NCBI RefSeq assembly: GCF_000321225.1
Contig: NW_004450478.1
Coordinates: forward strand, 478,903-542,902
DNA: 64,000 nucleotides
Source: Odobenus rosmarus divergens
Lineage: Eukaryota > Chordata > Mammalia > Carnivora > Odobenidae
Direction of reading: 5' to 3'
The position numbers and the translations under genes were made by a program. The notes under the pieces were generated by a model. It was not told the origin of the DNA. It worked only from the letters and a program-made list of their open reading frames with translations, and searched no databases. Of this stretch, positions 9,729 to 21,165 are shown piece after piece. Within the stretch, counting starts at the first letter, position 1. Every line of letters begins with the position of its first letter.

Positions 9729-11489
9729 AAAGATAAACACACCTAGAGAAAAAAACCCTTACAGAAAGGTAACGGATGATGTTGACTGATTTTTTTTTAA
9801 TTGGAAACAATAGAAGCCAACATAAAATGCAGTTTTAAAATGCTAAAAGAAGAATAAAAAGGTCAAATAGATTGAATTGAAAATTGTCTGTATTCAGTGA
9901 AAACATCCATCAAAACTATGTTCTATTATCAAAGACCCCATTAAAAGAGTAAATAAGGAAATAGGAAGCCATGGACTAGGAGAAAATATTTTATGAATAT
10001 TGAAAATATTCATGATTTATACATGTTTGTAATATGTGTTTATTATACATGTTTATAATAAGTGAAAGTATATGGATACGAAAAAGAAATTGTGTTATGA
10101 ATATATAAACATCTCTTTTAAATTGATAACTAAAAGACAAATAATGTTCACATGAGCAAATAACCTGAACAGACATTTCACAAAGGAAGATATGGAAATG
10201 GCCAATAAACAGAAAATTGTGTATATACTAAATAGTAGAGAAATTAAAAATAAAACCATTAGAAGATACCACTATATACCCCCTCCAAATTAAAAAATAA
10301 ATAGTCCTAAAATTAAATAGCCTGATACACAAAAGTTTTGCAAGACTGTATGTAGAGCCAATGAAACACTTAAACTAATATTAATGGTCAGTGTAAAATA
10401 ATGCCACTTTGTAAGATAACAGTTTCTCCTAAGATTAACTTTGTTAGTACAATATTAATTATTTTCCCAAATTATATAAATTCATATTTTAATAGAATTT
10501 TCAAAACACTTTTTTCCATGGAAATTGACAGATTTACTAACAATCACCAATGCTATTCTAAGAAAGAATAACTATTTTGAAAAATGAATAGCACATGCTC
10601 TTCCTCAAAGCAAGATTTAATATAAAGCTGTAATAATTAAGCCATTGTGAAATTGGTTCATAAATCAACAAATATTTCTAATAAATAAAATAGAGGATCT
10701 AGAAGAAAATTACTCTCATGATAAAATGTATATGACAGAGACCAGTGGAGAAAATACAGACTTTCCAAAAAAGTGTTCTAAGTCAATGGTTTCGATAAGA
10801 AATAAATTGATTCTGGTTTAACACTACACATAGAAAGTATTTTTGGTTAGCATATAGTTCTAATGTTCAAAAACAAACTCTAACATTTTTGAAGAAAATC
10901 ATGTAGAATATTGTTAGAATATTGTTATGACCTAAATATTTAAAAACAGGACATAATACACATAAGGAAAGGTTGATAAATTTAGCTACATTAACTTTAT
11001 GAAAAATCTCCCCATAAACCATACACAAACCATGAAAAATATTTATGGAAGTTAACTTTCAACACGTAATTAACTAACAAAGAATTATAACCAGTATTTG
11101 AACATCTCATACAAACAAATAAGGAAAATATATTATTACCCAATAGAAAAATGAAGAATGTGAATTCCTCACAGAATTCACAGAAAAGGGAAAACAAAAA
11201 ATTTTAAAAACCAGTAAAATAATGCTCACAGTCTTATAATCAGTGAAATACAAAAATAAATTTCAAATTAAAAATAATTCACAAAAATTGAATATATAAT
11301 GATAGCAAATGTGGCCTAGGTGTTGAACGATGGAAACGTCACATAATGGTGGAAGAAATGTAATTTGGTAGTACCACTTTTGAGAGTGACCTTTACAATG
11401 ATAAAAAATCACGTATTACCCTAAAATTCCACCTACAGGCATGTCACGCAAATAAACAAGAAAATATTAAAAGAGTATTTTGTTTAAAT

Positions 11490-11593
11490 TTTTATTTTAT
11501 TTTATTTTTTTATTATGTTATATCACCATACATTACATCATTGGTTTTTGATGTAGTGTTCCATGATTCATTGTTTGCATATAACACCCAGTT
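11490..11593 (-). mobile_element. Very short young LINE-1 tail
   Basis: Reverse complement of the last 100 or so bases of the carnivoran L1 3' UTR (TTATTATGTTATATCACCA, TTTTTGATGTAGTGTTCCAT, TTTGCATATAACACCCAG). It interrupts the older LINE-1. A clear target duplication was not found. Confidence 0.85.
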
Positions 11594-12054
11594 TATCACC
11601 CTATTGCTTATAAGAGCAATCACTGGGAAACAATCGAAATCTCTGTCAGTAGGAGGATGGACAAATATTTTGTGGGTTTTACAATGAAATGAGGTGCAAT
11701 AAATATGAATGAACTTGAGCTACATACATGTATCAATATCGATAAACTGATCAAAGATCAATCAATGAAGCAAATTTCAGAATGATGACAACCATACAAT
11801 ACAATATGTATATTTTCGGATAGATGTATATAGTGTGGAATAAAAATGTTTTGGAACAATAAAATTCAAATGTGGATAAATTGATATTTTTTGACAAGAG
11901 AATGAGGAAATGTAAATAGGGCTCTTCATATATATCTGTGAGGCATAAATAATGCATTAAAATCAGGCATATCTAAGACTACATCTTAAAGTTAATAAAT
12001 CTGATGGTGGGTCAGAGGTAGTCTGTATCATTTTCTCCAATGGATTATGTATTT

Positions 12055-12145
12055 GGAATGAGAGAGAGAGAGTCAGAGAGGAATAGAGGGGAGAGAGAGA
12101 GGGAAAGACAGAGAGAAAAAGAGAGGAGGGAGAGGAGGAAAAAAT
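12055..12145. repeat. GA-rich low-complexity tract
   Basis: About 90 bases that are almost entirely purines on plus, with (GA)n and GGGA units. It gives an S/P/L-rich minus-strand frame that I reject as coding. Confidence 0.9.
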
Positions 12146-12349
12146 AGATAAGAGGGGTGTGTTAGTAAAATGCATTATGCCACTATACATTTTTTAACTT
12201 GAATATCAAGTCTGTGACAAATATATTGAACAGCTATTTTTCAGGTCAGGTTTAACCAATCTTTGTTATAGTTAAGGTGGATACAGTACATGTGAAAATG
12301 TCTATTTTGTGTCTTGGTGATAAATGTCAATTGAAATCCAGACATACAG

Positions 12350-12498
12350 GAAATACATATACATACACACATACATATATACACACACACATATATGTAT
12401 ATACACACACATATATATGTATATACACACACGTATATATGTATATACACACACGTATATATGTATATACACACACATATATATATAAATATATATAT
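12350..12498. repeat. CA/TA alternating microsatellite with 22-bp higher-order units
   Basis: Near-continuous alternating purine-pyrimidine sequence. Between 12397 and 12484 there are four tandem 22-bp units, each made of GTATATACACACAC, one A or G, then TATATAT. It grades into (AT)n and supports reading frames on both strands that are pure repeat translation. Confidence 0.93.
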
Positions 12499-13197
12499 AG
12501 GTTAGGCTACTTCTATTGGAAGTTTAACGATCTTATTTTGTCATCCAGTATATTCTCCGAGACTGGTCCCCATTCTGTTCAACATTTCTTCCTAAATTAA
12601 TCTTAAATGATATATTTCCTTAGTGTTCACTTGAGTTTGGAGGTAATAATTCTGTTTCTCTTAGAATCCAATTAAATATTACTCAATTCTCAGTATTCTT
12701 TCCAAATTGCATCACTTAGAATTAATATCTAACATAGCACTGTGTTTGTACTTCTGTCAAGGCACTTGCAATATGTTTGGTGTTTAGACATATGTCTATT
12801 TCTTGCATTGGTTTATGAACTCCTGGAGGACAAAACTGCACTTTTTAAATTTTATATCCTTTATTTTATTTTTCATTATGCTGTCTGTAGCTGTGTCCTT
12901 ACTGGCTTACTGAATAGCAGTCAGGTTCTGTGCTACCACAAGGATTTCATTGGTGTTGATAATTTTTTCTTCCTCATAGAAGAAATAGAGATATGAGAAA
13001 GTGACATTCAGTGTTCACATGTGCCAAGGTAAAGCTGTATTTGTTCAAATAATTTTGTAAGGAGTAATATTTTGACATACTAAAACTGATTTTTCCAAAA
13101 GTTTTGTACTCTTATTTCTTCCTCTACCAATTAAGAAGAATTGATAATTTTCTATATTCACTGTTTTGAGAGGCAGGATATATATACCTGGAGTTAC
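12499..13197. other. Unassigned AT-rich stretch
   Basis: An 84-codon frame at 12742-12996 has no domain or codon signal I recognise. No repeat family seen. Confidence 0.5.
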
Positions 13198-13213
13198 ATA
13201 ACTGCAGCATCTT

Positions 13214-13393
13214 GTTTTTTTTTTTAAATGTTTTATTTATTTATTCATGAGAGCCAGAGAGAGAGAGAGAGGCAGAGGCAGAAGCAGGCTCCCCGCCCAG
13301 CAGTGAGCCCGATGCGGGACTTGATCCCAGGACCCTGGGACTATGACCCCAGCCGAAGGCAGATGCTCAACCATACGAGCCACCCAGGCGCCC
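13214..13393 (-). mobile_element. CAN SINE with perfect 16-bp target duplication
   Basis: Poly(T), a TTATTCATGAGAG block and GA-rich centre, ending GAGCCACCCAGGCGCCC on plus. ATAACTGCAGCATCTT is identical at 13198-13213 and 13394-13409. Confidence 0.95.
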
Positions 13394-13409
13394 ATAACTG
13401 CAGCATCTT

Positions 13410-13732
13410 AAAAGAAATAGGTAAAGTTTTGAGATAATTGTCTTGGAGACAAGAGTCATTTCTCTCTATTGAGAGATTTTTAAAAAGTGTTTCTGAATCT
13501 AAATTTCTGATCCAAATGTTAAATACTAAAAATTAAAGCAGAAACTAGTTTTTTTAATTAAAAAAAAAAAGAGTGGGTAATAATGCAAAGTGATAGAAGA
13601 ACTAGCTTCTGACCCCCAAAGGAATATAAATCACCTGTTGGAGAGGACAGACAAGGAAAGGATAGTGAGAGAGGAACCAAGAAGTATAAAACAGATGTGG
13701 CCTGTATCCAGGAAAAGATGTTTTCACCAAAT
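13410..13732. other. Unassigned stretch
   Basis: Contains an A run near 13560-13570 and nothing else recognised. Confidence 0.5.
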
Positions 13733-13743
13733 AAAGAAAGGCA

Positions 13744-13930
13744 GGGGCACCTGGGTGGCTCAGTTGGTTAAGCATCTGCCTTTGGCCCAGGTCATGATCT
13801 CAGGGTCCTGGGATTGAGCCCCTCAAGCCCCAAGTCAGGTTCCCTGCTTCTCCTTCTCTCTCTGCCCCTCTTCCCACTCCATTCATGCTCTCCATCAAAT
13901 AAATAAATAAAATCTTTAAAAGAAAAAGAA
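13744..13930 (+). mobile_element. CAN SINE, slightly shortened
   Basis: Head GGGCACCTGGGTGGCTCAGT and (AATA)n AAATCTTTAAAAG tail are intact. The middle lacks part of the usual CTGCTCAGCAGGAAG block. The flanks AAAGAAAGGCA and AAAGAAAAGGCA suggest a target duplication. Confidence 0.9.
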
Positions 13931-13943
13931 AAAAGAAAAGGCA

Positions 13944-14735
13944 CTGAGCCCCGGCTGGTTTTAAGGAATCTTGGGAAGGTAAAAAGATGTGTCCCAACTT
14001 CTGAAGAAATGATGCAATTTGAAACATGTTTTTTTTTGTTGTTCTAAGTTTTGAATTATCTATATTTTTTTGCAGTGTTCCCCAAATCCTTTGCATCGCT
14101 GATAACTTCTCCCTGCTTCCTCCCATTGAAGAATGCAAACTCAAACACTGATAAAGTAGGAAAAGCTATAAAATGGATTGAACATGTGTTGGAAAACATA
14201 AACTGCAAACTACTTTTTAAAATTGTGACTTGTTTGGCATTTAGAATTTTAAATGCATAAAAATTATAATTCCCAGAAATACACTCAACATTTTGAACTG
14301 TCTCCTAAGACATTCAGAGAAACAAGATTTTGATCAATTTGGTGAATGTATTATTTGACAAATTAAGAAAAAGGCAAGTTTGCTATATGAGAACTTTGAG
14401 TTCAGTGAAATAATTAGACTGGCAGGGCCTTCAGGGAATTGTTATTGGTCAGTTTATTTTCAGCACATTTACCTGACTTTAATTAATGGCAGGTGGACAT
14501 GATATTACAGTTTTGATATTAATATGAAGCCTCTGGTGTGAAATTAAATCTCATTCTTATTTTAATATAAATTCCCCTCATTATTAGCTACATTCAGTAT
14601 CTTAATATTCTCATTGTCATCTGACATTTTTCTGGTTCTTGGTGTGAAGACTGATTTTCAAGTGGAATATGGACATTTTGGGTATTATGCTATGAGATGC
14701 TAGATCTTATGTAAACATTGTTTTAGCTGGGTTTT
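13944..14735. other. Unassigned stretch
   Basis: No recognised repeat or gene. A 69-codon frame at 14051-14260 lacks any sign of being coding. Confidence 0.5.
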
Positions 14736-16026
14736 TTTGTTTCGGGGTTTTTTTTTTTTTCCCATTTTTTTCCTTTTTTTTTCAGCTGGTTTGTTTTGAC
14801 ACTGTACTGGCTGGAAAGAGGAAAGTTCCCCAGGGGGCCTCCATTAAAAGTGGAGAGGGACGAGCTCCTCATTACTCCTGAATAGGAGTGGGCATTCCAA
14901 CTCCCATTAAGGCTCCACTGAGACTTCCCAGCTCTTCACAAGGCCTCCTCCGGTACCCACTCTCGGGCAGTGGAGGAGAGATGCTTCATTACTGTCAGGT
15001 GGAGTAGAGGTACAATTTCTCCTTGAGGTATGCTAAAATTCATTTAGATGTTGACAGCTAATTTGTGCACTTCTCTGTATGTATGCATACTTTAGTAAAG
15101 TATACATCTTTTTACCACCTGGGGTAAAAGTCCCAGCTCCTTAGCCTCTTTGAAACTACCTCAGAGAGGTGATTGGTGCACCTCATTATAGTCTGGTCAA
15201 AGTGGAAATCGAGGCATCTGTGATGGTTAATTTTATGTGTCAGCTTGGCTGGGCCATGATACCAGATATTTGGTTAAACGTTATTCTGGATGTTTCTGTG
15301 AAGGTGGTTTTATTTTTGCTGTTTCTTTGTTTTTAATGAGGTTAACATTTAAATAGACGGACTGTGAGTAAAGCAGTTGCCGTTCACCGTGTGGGAGAGC
15401 CTCAGCCAATCAGGTGAAGCCTTATTAGAGTAAAGGCTGACTGCACACACGTGAACAGGAATTCTGCCAGCCGATTGCCTTTGGGCTACAGCTCTTCCCC
15501 AAGTCTCCAGCCCACCGGCCTACTCCCATCAGATTTGGATTTGCCAAGCCTCCACGATCATGTGACCCCATTCTTTAAAATAAATATCTTGATAGAGAGA
15601 TAAACGTCCTTTTGAATGTGTTTTTCTGGAGACTCCTAATACAGCATACTATCTGGCCTTTGCTGGAGTGAGTAGGGATGGGGTTTTGTTTTTGTTTCCT
15701 GCTAGAGTTAGGGTGGAGTAGAGTAGTTATTCTTTTAAGTTTTATGTCTTGCTAAGTTGGTCCTTCAGTGGTCCTTTGGAGAGAACAGATACTTGGGGGT
15801 GGGAGTCGCTTTTTGCCACTCTGAATAAAAGAAAAATACAACCCACCTGTGGGGTTCTGAGTTACTCTCACCAGGAAGTCTGGAATTTAGGAGACACCAA
15901 GAAAATCGAGAAAATTCACCACCATGTAGCTTCTCAGTTCCTGGATCCTCAGTTCTTCAGCATTTTGGATATTTGCCTGTCTTCTATAGTATTTATGTTT
16001 TTTATCATTTTCTCTACTCGTTTGTT
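14736..16026. mobile_element. Ancient repeat of uncertain family, host of an LTR
   Basis: A T-rich stretch is followed by GC-richer text with loosely repeated phrases (CTCATTACTCC, GGAGTGGGCATTCC; TTCATTACTG, TGGAGTAGAGGTAC). The mix looks like an old mammalian interspersed element, perhaps L1M-derived, but I cannot name it. The LTR at 15219-15643 is inserted into it, so it is older than the LTR. Confidence 0.3.
15219..15643 (+). mobile_element. ERVL-type solo LTR (MLT2-like)
   Basis: Starts TGTGATGGTTAATTTTATGT and ends near GAGACTCCTAATACA, with CCAATCAGGTGAAG, AGGAATTCTGCC and a polyadenylation-like AAAATAAATATC in the expected order for MLT2 LTRs of the ERVL group. The flanks GCATC (15214-15218) and GCATA (15644-15648) fit a 5-bp duplication with one change. 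No internal retroviral sequence is attached, so it is a solo LTR. Confidence 0.85.
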
Positions 16027-16039
16027 CCTCTAGTTTTTT

Positions 16040-16141
16040 AAAAAGATGTTATTTTTAAGTAATCTCTACACCCAATGTTGGTCTCGAACCCACAACCCCA
16101 ATATTGAGTCCCATGTTCTGCCAACTGAGCCAGTCAGGCGC
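16040..16141 (-). mobile_element. Short CAN SINE variant (tRNA head plus A tail)
   Basis: Minus-strand element with AAGTAATCTCTACACCCAA, CACAACCCC and CTGAGCCAGTCAGGCGCC on plus. This shorter variant lacks the TC-rich region. CCTCTAGTTTTTT at 16027-16039 resembles CCTCTATTTTTT just right of the element. Confidence 0.85.
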
Positions 16142-16154
16142 CCTCTATTTTTTC

Positions 16155-16849
16155 CTTTTGATTTTTGTCTTCGTTTTCTTTCTCTCCTCAGTATTTCTTG
16201 AGTTGAATTTAATCTCCCTTGCACATCTTATCATTCAACAGTTAACTGCTGACATAGGTATCTCTGACACTGTTATGTTCTTTACTTGGTTCAGTAACCC
16301 CTTTCATAGATATTTTCCTGTTTAAAATCCATTTATACACTGAGTAAAATTTCTGTTTTGAAATCTTAGTATCACTCAGTGCTTAAGAATATTTAGTGTT
16401 GCCGTGTTGTTACAGTATTGATGATTCGAGGAGATTTTTTCATTACCTCTAACACCTTACCATTTTCTGTTTTCTTCCCTTAGGAGCGTTTTATGACATT
16501 GCCTATTATGTTTTTTTCTAATTTTTAAATTTCTAAGACTTTCTTGAAACATCAATAAAAGGTATTTCTATATAAGCAGCATTGAAGAATTCCAGCAGCT
16601 TCTCAGGTTTCTTAAATCAATATTGTGGTTTTCTGTTGGTACAGTGCAATTTCTTTAATGGGTGGCATATATTTTTTTGAGAAAGAGTATTTTTTTTTCT
16701 AATTTCGAGATACTCCTTTGTTCCTATAGAACTTTAAGTGCTACTTCTTTTGTTTTTCTTTACCACTTCCCTTTTCAAAGAAATCTCTCTTCCCTATAAC
16801 CATGGTCTTCCTTAGAAGACCTTCTTCTTGCCTTTCTTCTTCTCTGTCG

Positions 16850-16885
<36 letters not shown>

Positions 16886-17484
16886 CATTATTCTTATTCT
16901 TATTCCCTGAAACTTATTCTTTCACTCACCAAGGTTCAGAGTTTTCCGTAGTGTTTTCCCACTCAGAATAAAACTGCCTCACACAGCAGTGATTTTTATC
17001 TGTCTGTTACCATGTGGCTTCTCCCATCATGCACCGTCTCCTCCCACTTCCTTTGGTATGCTGGAACTCATTTTAAGGTTTGGGTATTTCACTGCACACA
17101 TTTAATTTCAAGGTATTCTTGTAGGTGTAAGTTATGTGTAATTTTCTTTGCTTCTTTTGTTAATTATCATGGTTTAAGTATATGTGGAGAGTTTAATATT
17201 TAAGTGTTCCTACAGTGATTAAAATTGTAATTGATAATAGTCATTTGGGATGTTTTCTAAAAGCCAGAATTTCTTACCTCCATCTCCAAAACTAAATAAT
17301 CAGCAAGACATAATTTCTTAATGTTTGTAATCCTTATGAGGCACAACAAATCTTTTCCATAATAAAGGTGAATATTGTGGATGCTTTATTCCTTGAGTCT
17401 GTAGGACCATGCATAAAACCCAGACACACATTTTTAAATACTGTCTTTGTAGTTGATTCTGTTCATATCTTTCCTCCTGGCTTG
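16155..17484. other. T-rich stretch, nothing named
   Basis: Strongly pyrimidine-biased on plus and possibly a very old LINE in reverse, but no block is convincing. It contains the CT-rich tract at 16813-16900. Confidence 0.45.
16813..16900. repeat. (TCT/TTC)n polypyrimidine tract
   Basis: Runs of CTTCTT and TCTTCC units, then CTTATT units. An interrupted trinucleotide microsatellite. Confidence 0.88.
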
Positions 17485-17988
17485 TGTTAATTATCTATTG
17501 CTGCCATAACTAACCAAAGTCTGATAGCTCAGAGTTCTGTAGACTGCAGCCAGATCAGATTAACTGGCTTCTCTCTCTGGATTTCATAGGGACACAATCC
17601 TGCTATTGGCCAGCTTGGCTGTTATTGGGAGATGATGTGAAGAATCCATTTCCAAGCTCATTCAGATTGTTGATAAAGTTCAGTTCCTTGAGATCTTAGG
17701 ACTGGGATCCTCATTCTTTTTCTAGCTCTTAGCTGAGGACTGCATTTCATCCCTAGAGGCCTGGTTTTGGTCCCTGAACCTAAGACCCTGCATCTCAGAG
17801 GAGCAGGCAGACAACAAATCCTAATCAGGTTTAGCTCCTTCTCCAGCTCTCTTCTGCTTCCAGCTGGAGATAGTTCTCTCCTTTTTAAGGTCTTTAGCAT
17901 TAAGCATACCTGCAAATTCCCTTTTGCCTTGCAACATAACATTCACAGATTCCAGGAGACATCTTTAGAGACCATTCTACCTGCCACA
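17485..17988 (-). mobile_element. MaLR/MLT1-like LTR
   Basis: On plus it begins TGTTAATTATCTATTGCTGC and ends CTACCTGCCACA, with GAATCCATTTCCAAGCTCA, AAGTTCAGTTCCTTG and CCTTTTGCCTTGCAACATAAC in between. This is the reverse complement of an MLT1-type LTR as I recall the family. I did not find matching 5-bp flanks. Confidence 0.65.
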
Positions 17989-18503
17989 TGAAATTGTAGG
18001 CTGCCTATTTAGAGAACACTCTCCTCACCTTTCATCATTGAAATCCTTCAATATTCTCCCAGTGGATACCACTAATTATACTAAATATGGCCCAATAAGC
18101 CATGCATTGTCTCTAATCAAGGAGTAGATAATTGCATGTGGATAATCCATTAGAAAAATACTCGTACCATAGTTTTAAAGTATTCACTTAGCTTGTCTCC
18201 CCTTTTTCATTTCTGAACAGTGCATTTGAAAGTTTAGCTTCAATAATTAGCTAGCTAATTCTTCTTTTATACATAAAATAATGTTCTTTCAATGATTCTA
18301 GAATCTCATGTGGTAGTCTCATTAAAATCTTATTTTCAACTACCATGTTTCAGTTTACACCTAATCAGCTCTAATAACACTTTGTATATTGCTCTATAGT
18401 TCACAGGTGCTTAAAATACACAACCTAATTCAATCCTTGTTATGTAAATAATTGTGCCATTTTCAGGTAAAGAACAGCAGAGAATCAGAGAACTTAATTC
18501 TGA
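17989..18503. other. Unassigned stretch
   Basis: Includes a perfect 16-bp AT-rich palindrome AATTAGCTAGCTAATT at 18245-18260. No gene or named repeat. Confidence 0.5.
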
Positions 18504-18519
18504 AAATCACATGGCTCTT

Positions 18520-18722
18520 TTCTTTTTTTTAAGATTTATTTATTTCAGAGAGAGCATGCAGGAGGGGAAAGGCTGAGGCAGAGAGAGAGGGGGAGAGAAA
18601 GTCAAGCCGACTTGCGCTGATCATGGAGCCTGATGCGGGGCTATATACCACTACACTGAGCTCAGACGTGAGCTAAAAACAAGAGTTGGATGCTCAACCT
18701 ACTGTGCCACCCAGGCACCCCC
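18520..18722 (-). mobile_element. CAN SINE with 16-bp target duplication, diverged
   Basis: GA-rich middle and CCACCCAGGCACCCC end on plus. AAATCACATGGCTCTT at 18504-18519 matches AAATTACATGGCTCTT at 18723-18738. The sequence between GGGGCTATA and GAGTTGGATGC is unusually altered. Confidence 0.92.
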
Positions 18723-18738
18723 AAATTACATGGCTCTT

Positions 18739-19554
18739 AAGAAACAACTGAGGCTTAAACGTGTTTCATTATGCCAAGTTCTTTTGTCTTTAACTTAATC
18801 CATAATTACCAAAAATATTTTGCTTCTCTGTCCACTTAAATCATAAGCTCTAGTTTTTTGCAAACTTCTTTGTGCATATATTTATGAAAAATCTGGATCC
18901 TTTACATCTTATATAAAATTTCAATTTTTATAATTCCTGTTTATTTTATGAAAGCGCACATATTACAGCTCTCTCTTGTAAAATCTATGTGAGGCATTTA
19001 TTTGTATTCCCAGTACTATGTGCTATTTATCAATTAAGTAAAGTTTAGTACATTTCCCCGCTGAGAAGTTTCTTGAACAACTGAAAGAGTCTTATATCCA
19101 TTCAGTTTATAGCTAAATATTGACTCCCTACTTCTGTTAAGAATTATGCTAAAAGCTGGAAGAATTAAAATGAGAAAGGCATAATTACTGCCTTCAAGTA
19201 TCAGTTCATTGCAATTTTACCCAGAATTTTCCAAATAACAGACAAAGAAGGAATAGTTATTTCATTCTGTTAGAGAGGCCTTATTGGAAAACAAAATTCA
19301 ACCAATATAGCAAAGTATAATAAGTCAGTTTTCCCCTTGAAGTATTGCTGCAAAAGCCCTAAGCAAAATAATAACATAACAAAGCTGTACCAAGTGTAAC
19401 CAACTCTGTAAAGTTGAGAATAGGAATTTAAGGTGGTTTTATATTACCAAATCAATCAGAAGAAAATATCCACCAGCCTCTATCCTATGCGTGGTTCCAA
19501 AATTACTTCCACATTTTAGCTATTTGTCAGTAGCAACCCCACATACTGATATCA
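18739..19554. other. Unassigned AT-rich stretch
   Basis: No recognised repeat, exon or simple sequence. Confidence 0.5.
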
Positions 19555-20103
19555 AAATTTACATTCATTTTCTATGGATGCCTAACAAATCACCACCAAC
19601 ATAGTGGTTTATGACAGTACACACTATTTCACTGATTCTGAGAGTGGGGGCCATGCCCCAGTTGGTGGGTCCTGTGCTTGGGGATCTCACAAGGCTGCCG
19701 TTAAGGTTTCAGTCGGGTTATGTTCTCATTTGGAGGTTTGACTGGGTAAGAATCCACTTCCAAGACTACTCAGTTTTTTGGCAGAGTTTATTTTTTGGTG
19801 GTTAGGAGACCTAGGGCAGTAGCTTCTTGCTGATTGTTCCTAGAGGCCACATGCATTCTCTTGCATGTGTTGACTTTTTTAACACTGCTTCCTCATCAAA
19901 CCAGCAGTCACCATTTCTAGCCAGTCAGCTAGCAAAATTCCTGTAGAATGTAACGTAATCATGGAAGTAACCTTCTATCACCACTGCTATATCCTCTTGG
20001 CTAGAAAGCAGTCACAGGTTCTACCTACACTCAAGGTAATTTCACAATACCAGCACATGGGGATTATGGGGAATCACCTTTTTGGTCTGACTGCCACCTT
20101 CTA
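19555..20103 (-). mobile_element. MaLR/MLT1-like LTR, diverged
   Basis: Plus-strand order TTTCTATGGATGCCTAACAA, GATCTCACAAGGCTGC, GACTGGGTAAGAATCCACTT, GAGGCCACATGCATTCTC, ACACTCAAGGTAATTTCAC, GGGGATTATGGGGAATCA, CTGACTGCCACC follows an MLT1 LTR in reverse. It is older-looking than the copy at 17.5 kb. Confidence 0.65.
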
Positions 20104-20129
20104 AATTCAGTTTTTGGAGAATTTTTGAC

Positions 20130-20975
20130 TTGAATGGGTATGTTGAATTTTGTGAAAGGCTTTTAGTATATACTTTATCTTATAATTTTTCTTCTTGAAA
20201 ACTACATTGATAACTTTATAATTTTGAACATTCTACCCTAAGATAAACCTCACTTGATCAAGAAGTATTATATTTTTATCTATTTTAGGATCTGATTTGA
20301 AAATTTTGTTGAGGGTTTTTGTGTGTGTTCCTGATAATTTTTTTCTTGTAATATCTTTGTCAGATTTTAATATCAAAATCATGCGAGCCTTATAAAATTA
20401 AAGCAAATTAGGATATGTTCTCTTTTTCTCTATACTAAAAATTTTATATTGAATTGGCATAATTTCCTCTTTTAATTATTAGAATTGACTAGTGAAACAC
20501 TCCAGTCCTGGAAGTGTTAATGATTTTTTTTTAATTAAAAATTTAATCTTTGGGGTGCTTGGGTGGCTCAGTTGTTAAGCATCTGCCTTCGGCTCAGGTC
20601 ATGGTCCCAGGGTCCTGGGATCGAGCCCCGCATCGGGCTCCCTGCTCAGCAGGAAGCCTGCTTCTCCCTCTCCCACTCCCCCTGCTTGTGTTACCTCTCT
20701 CGCTGTCTCTCTCTGTCAAATAAATAAATAAAATCTTGAAAAATAAATAAAAAATTTAAAAAATTAATCTTTAACACATGTAATACTATTTAGATGTTGT
20801 TTCCATTTCAGAAAGTTGTATCTTTTAAGGAAGTTTTCCATTTCATCTGTTTGTTGAATTTGTCATGAATTTTTCAATAATATTCCCTTATTCTCTTAAT
20901 GTCTGTGAGACATGCAGTGATAACCCTACTTTCATTTCAAATATTGTTCATTTGTATTTTGTTTCTGGTATGGAC
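20130..20975 (-). mobile_element. Old LINE-1 ORF2 fragment, split by a SINE
   Basis: AAGATAAACCTCACTTGATC, TTGTTGAGGGTTTTTGTG, TTCTTGTAATATCTTTGTC and GCGAGCCTTATAAAATTAA are reverse-complement L1 ORF2 text from the reverse transcriptase region. It continues right of the SINE (20552-20758) with CCATTTCATCTGTTTG. Full of stops. Confidence 0.7.
20552..20758 (+). mobile_element. CAN SINE
   Basis: Head TGGGGTGCTTGGGTGGCTCA, B-box region GGGATCGAGCCCCG, TC-rich middle and (AAAT)n tail. The flanks AAATTTAATCTTT and AAAAATTAATCTTT indicate the target duplication. Confidence 0.95.
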
Positions 20976-21165
20976 TGAATATGTGCCCCCAAAATTCATA
21001 TGGAAAGCCCTAACCCTTAATGCGATGATATTAGGAGGTGGGGCCTTTGGGAGGTAATTAGGTTTAGATAAGGTCACGAGAGTGGAACTCCTAGGATGGG
21101 GTTAGTACCTTTGTAAGAAGTGGAAGAAATACCAGAGCTTACACGCTTAGCTGTGTGAGTTTGGA
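20970..21165 (+). mobile_element. MaLR-type LTR, 5' part
   Basis: TATGGACTGAATATGTGCCC, CCAAAATTCATATGGAAAGC, GAGGTGGGGCCTTTGGGAGG and TAATTAGGTTTAGATAAGG match the beginning of MaLR LTRs (MLT1/MST group). The similarity fades before the R/U5 part, so the copy is incomplete. Confidence 0.75.

Larger units (their letters stand above)
9246..12054 (+). mobile_element. Old, degraded LINE-1 (several pieces)
   Basis: Plus-strand L1-like motifs recur: AACAGACATTTCACAAAGGAAGATATGGAAATGGCCAATAA around 10168-10208, ACCATTAGAAGATACCACTATA, ACATTAACTTTATG, ACCAGTATTTGAACATCTC, TTAATCAGTGAAATAC-like sequence and GGTGGAAGAAATGTAATTTGG. The section is split by a SINE (9521-9728) and a young L1 tail (11490-11593). 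It may be several L1 copies of similar age. Borders are approximate and there is no open frame. Confidence 0.5.

Noticed and set aside
9517..9810. 97-codon minus-strand frame
   Set aside because: Mostly the antisense of a CAN SINE. The same RERDIARKG...-type pattern recurs in every SINE antisense frame here (for example 33000-33197 and 41074-41352).
12241..12600. 107- and 77-codon Tyr/Ile/His/Cys-rich frames on opposite strands
   Set aside because: Translation of the CA/TA microsatellite. A stop-free alternating repeat gives open frames on both strands.
14874..14889. Small hairpin ACTCCT-GAAT-AGGAGT
   Set aside because: Six-bp arms are expected by chance in 64 kb.
18245..18260. 16-bp palindrome AATTAGCTAGCTAATT
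   Set aside because: Perfect but AT-rich and isolated. Noted in the features only.
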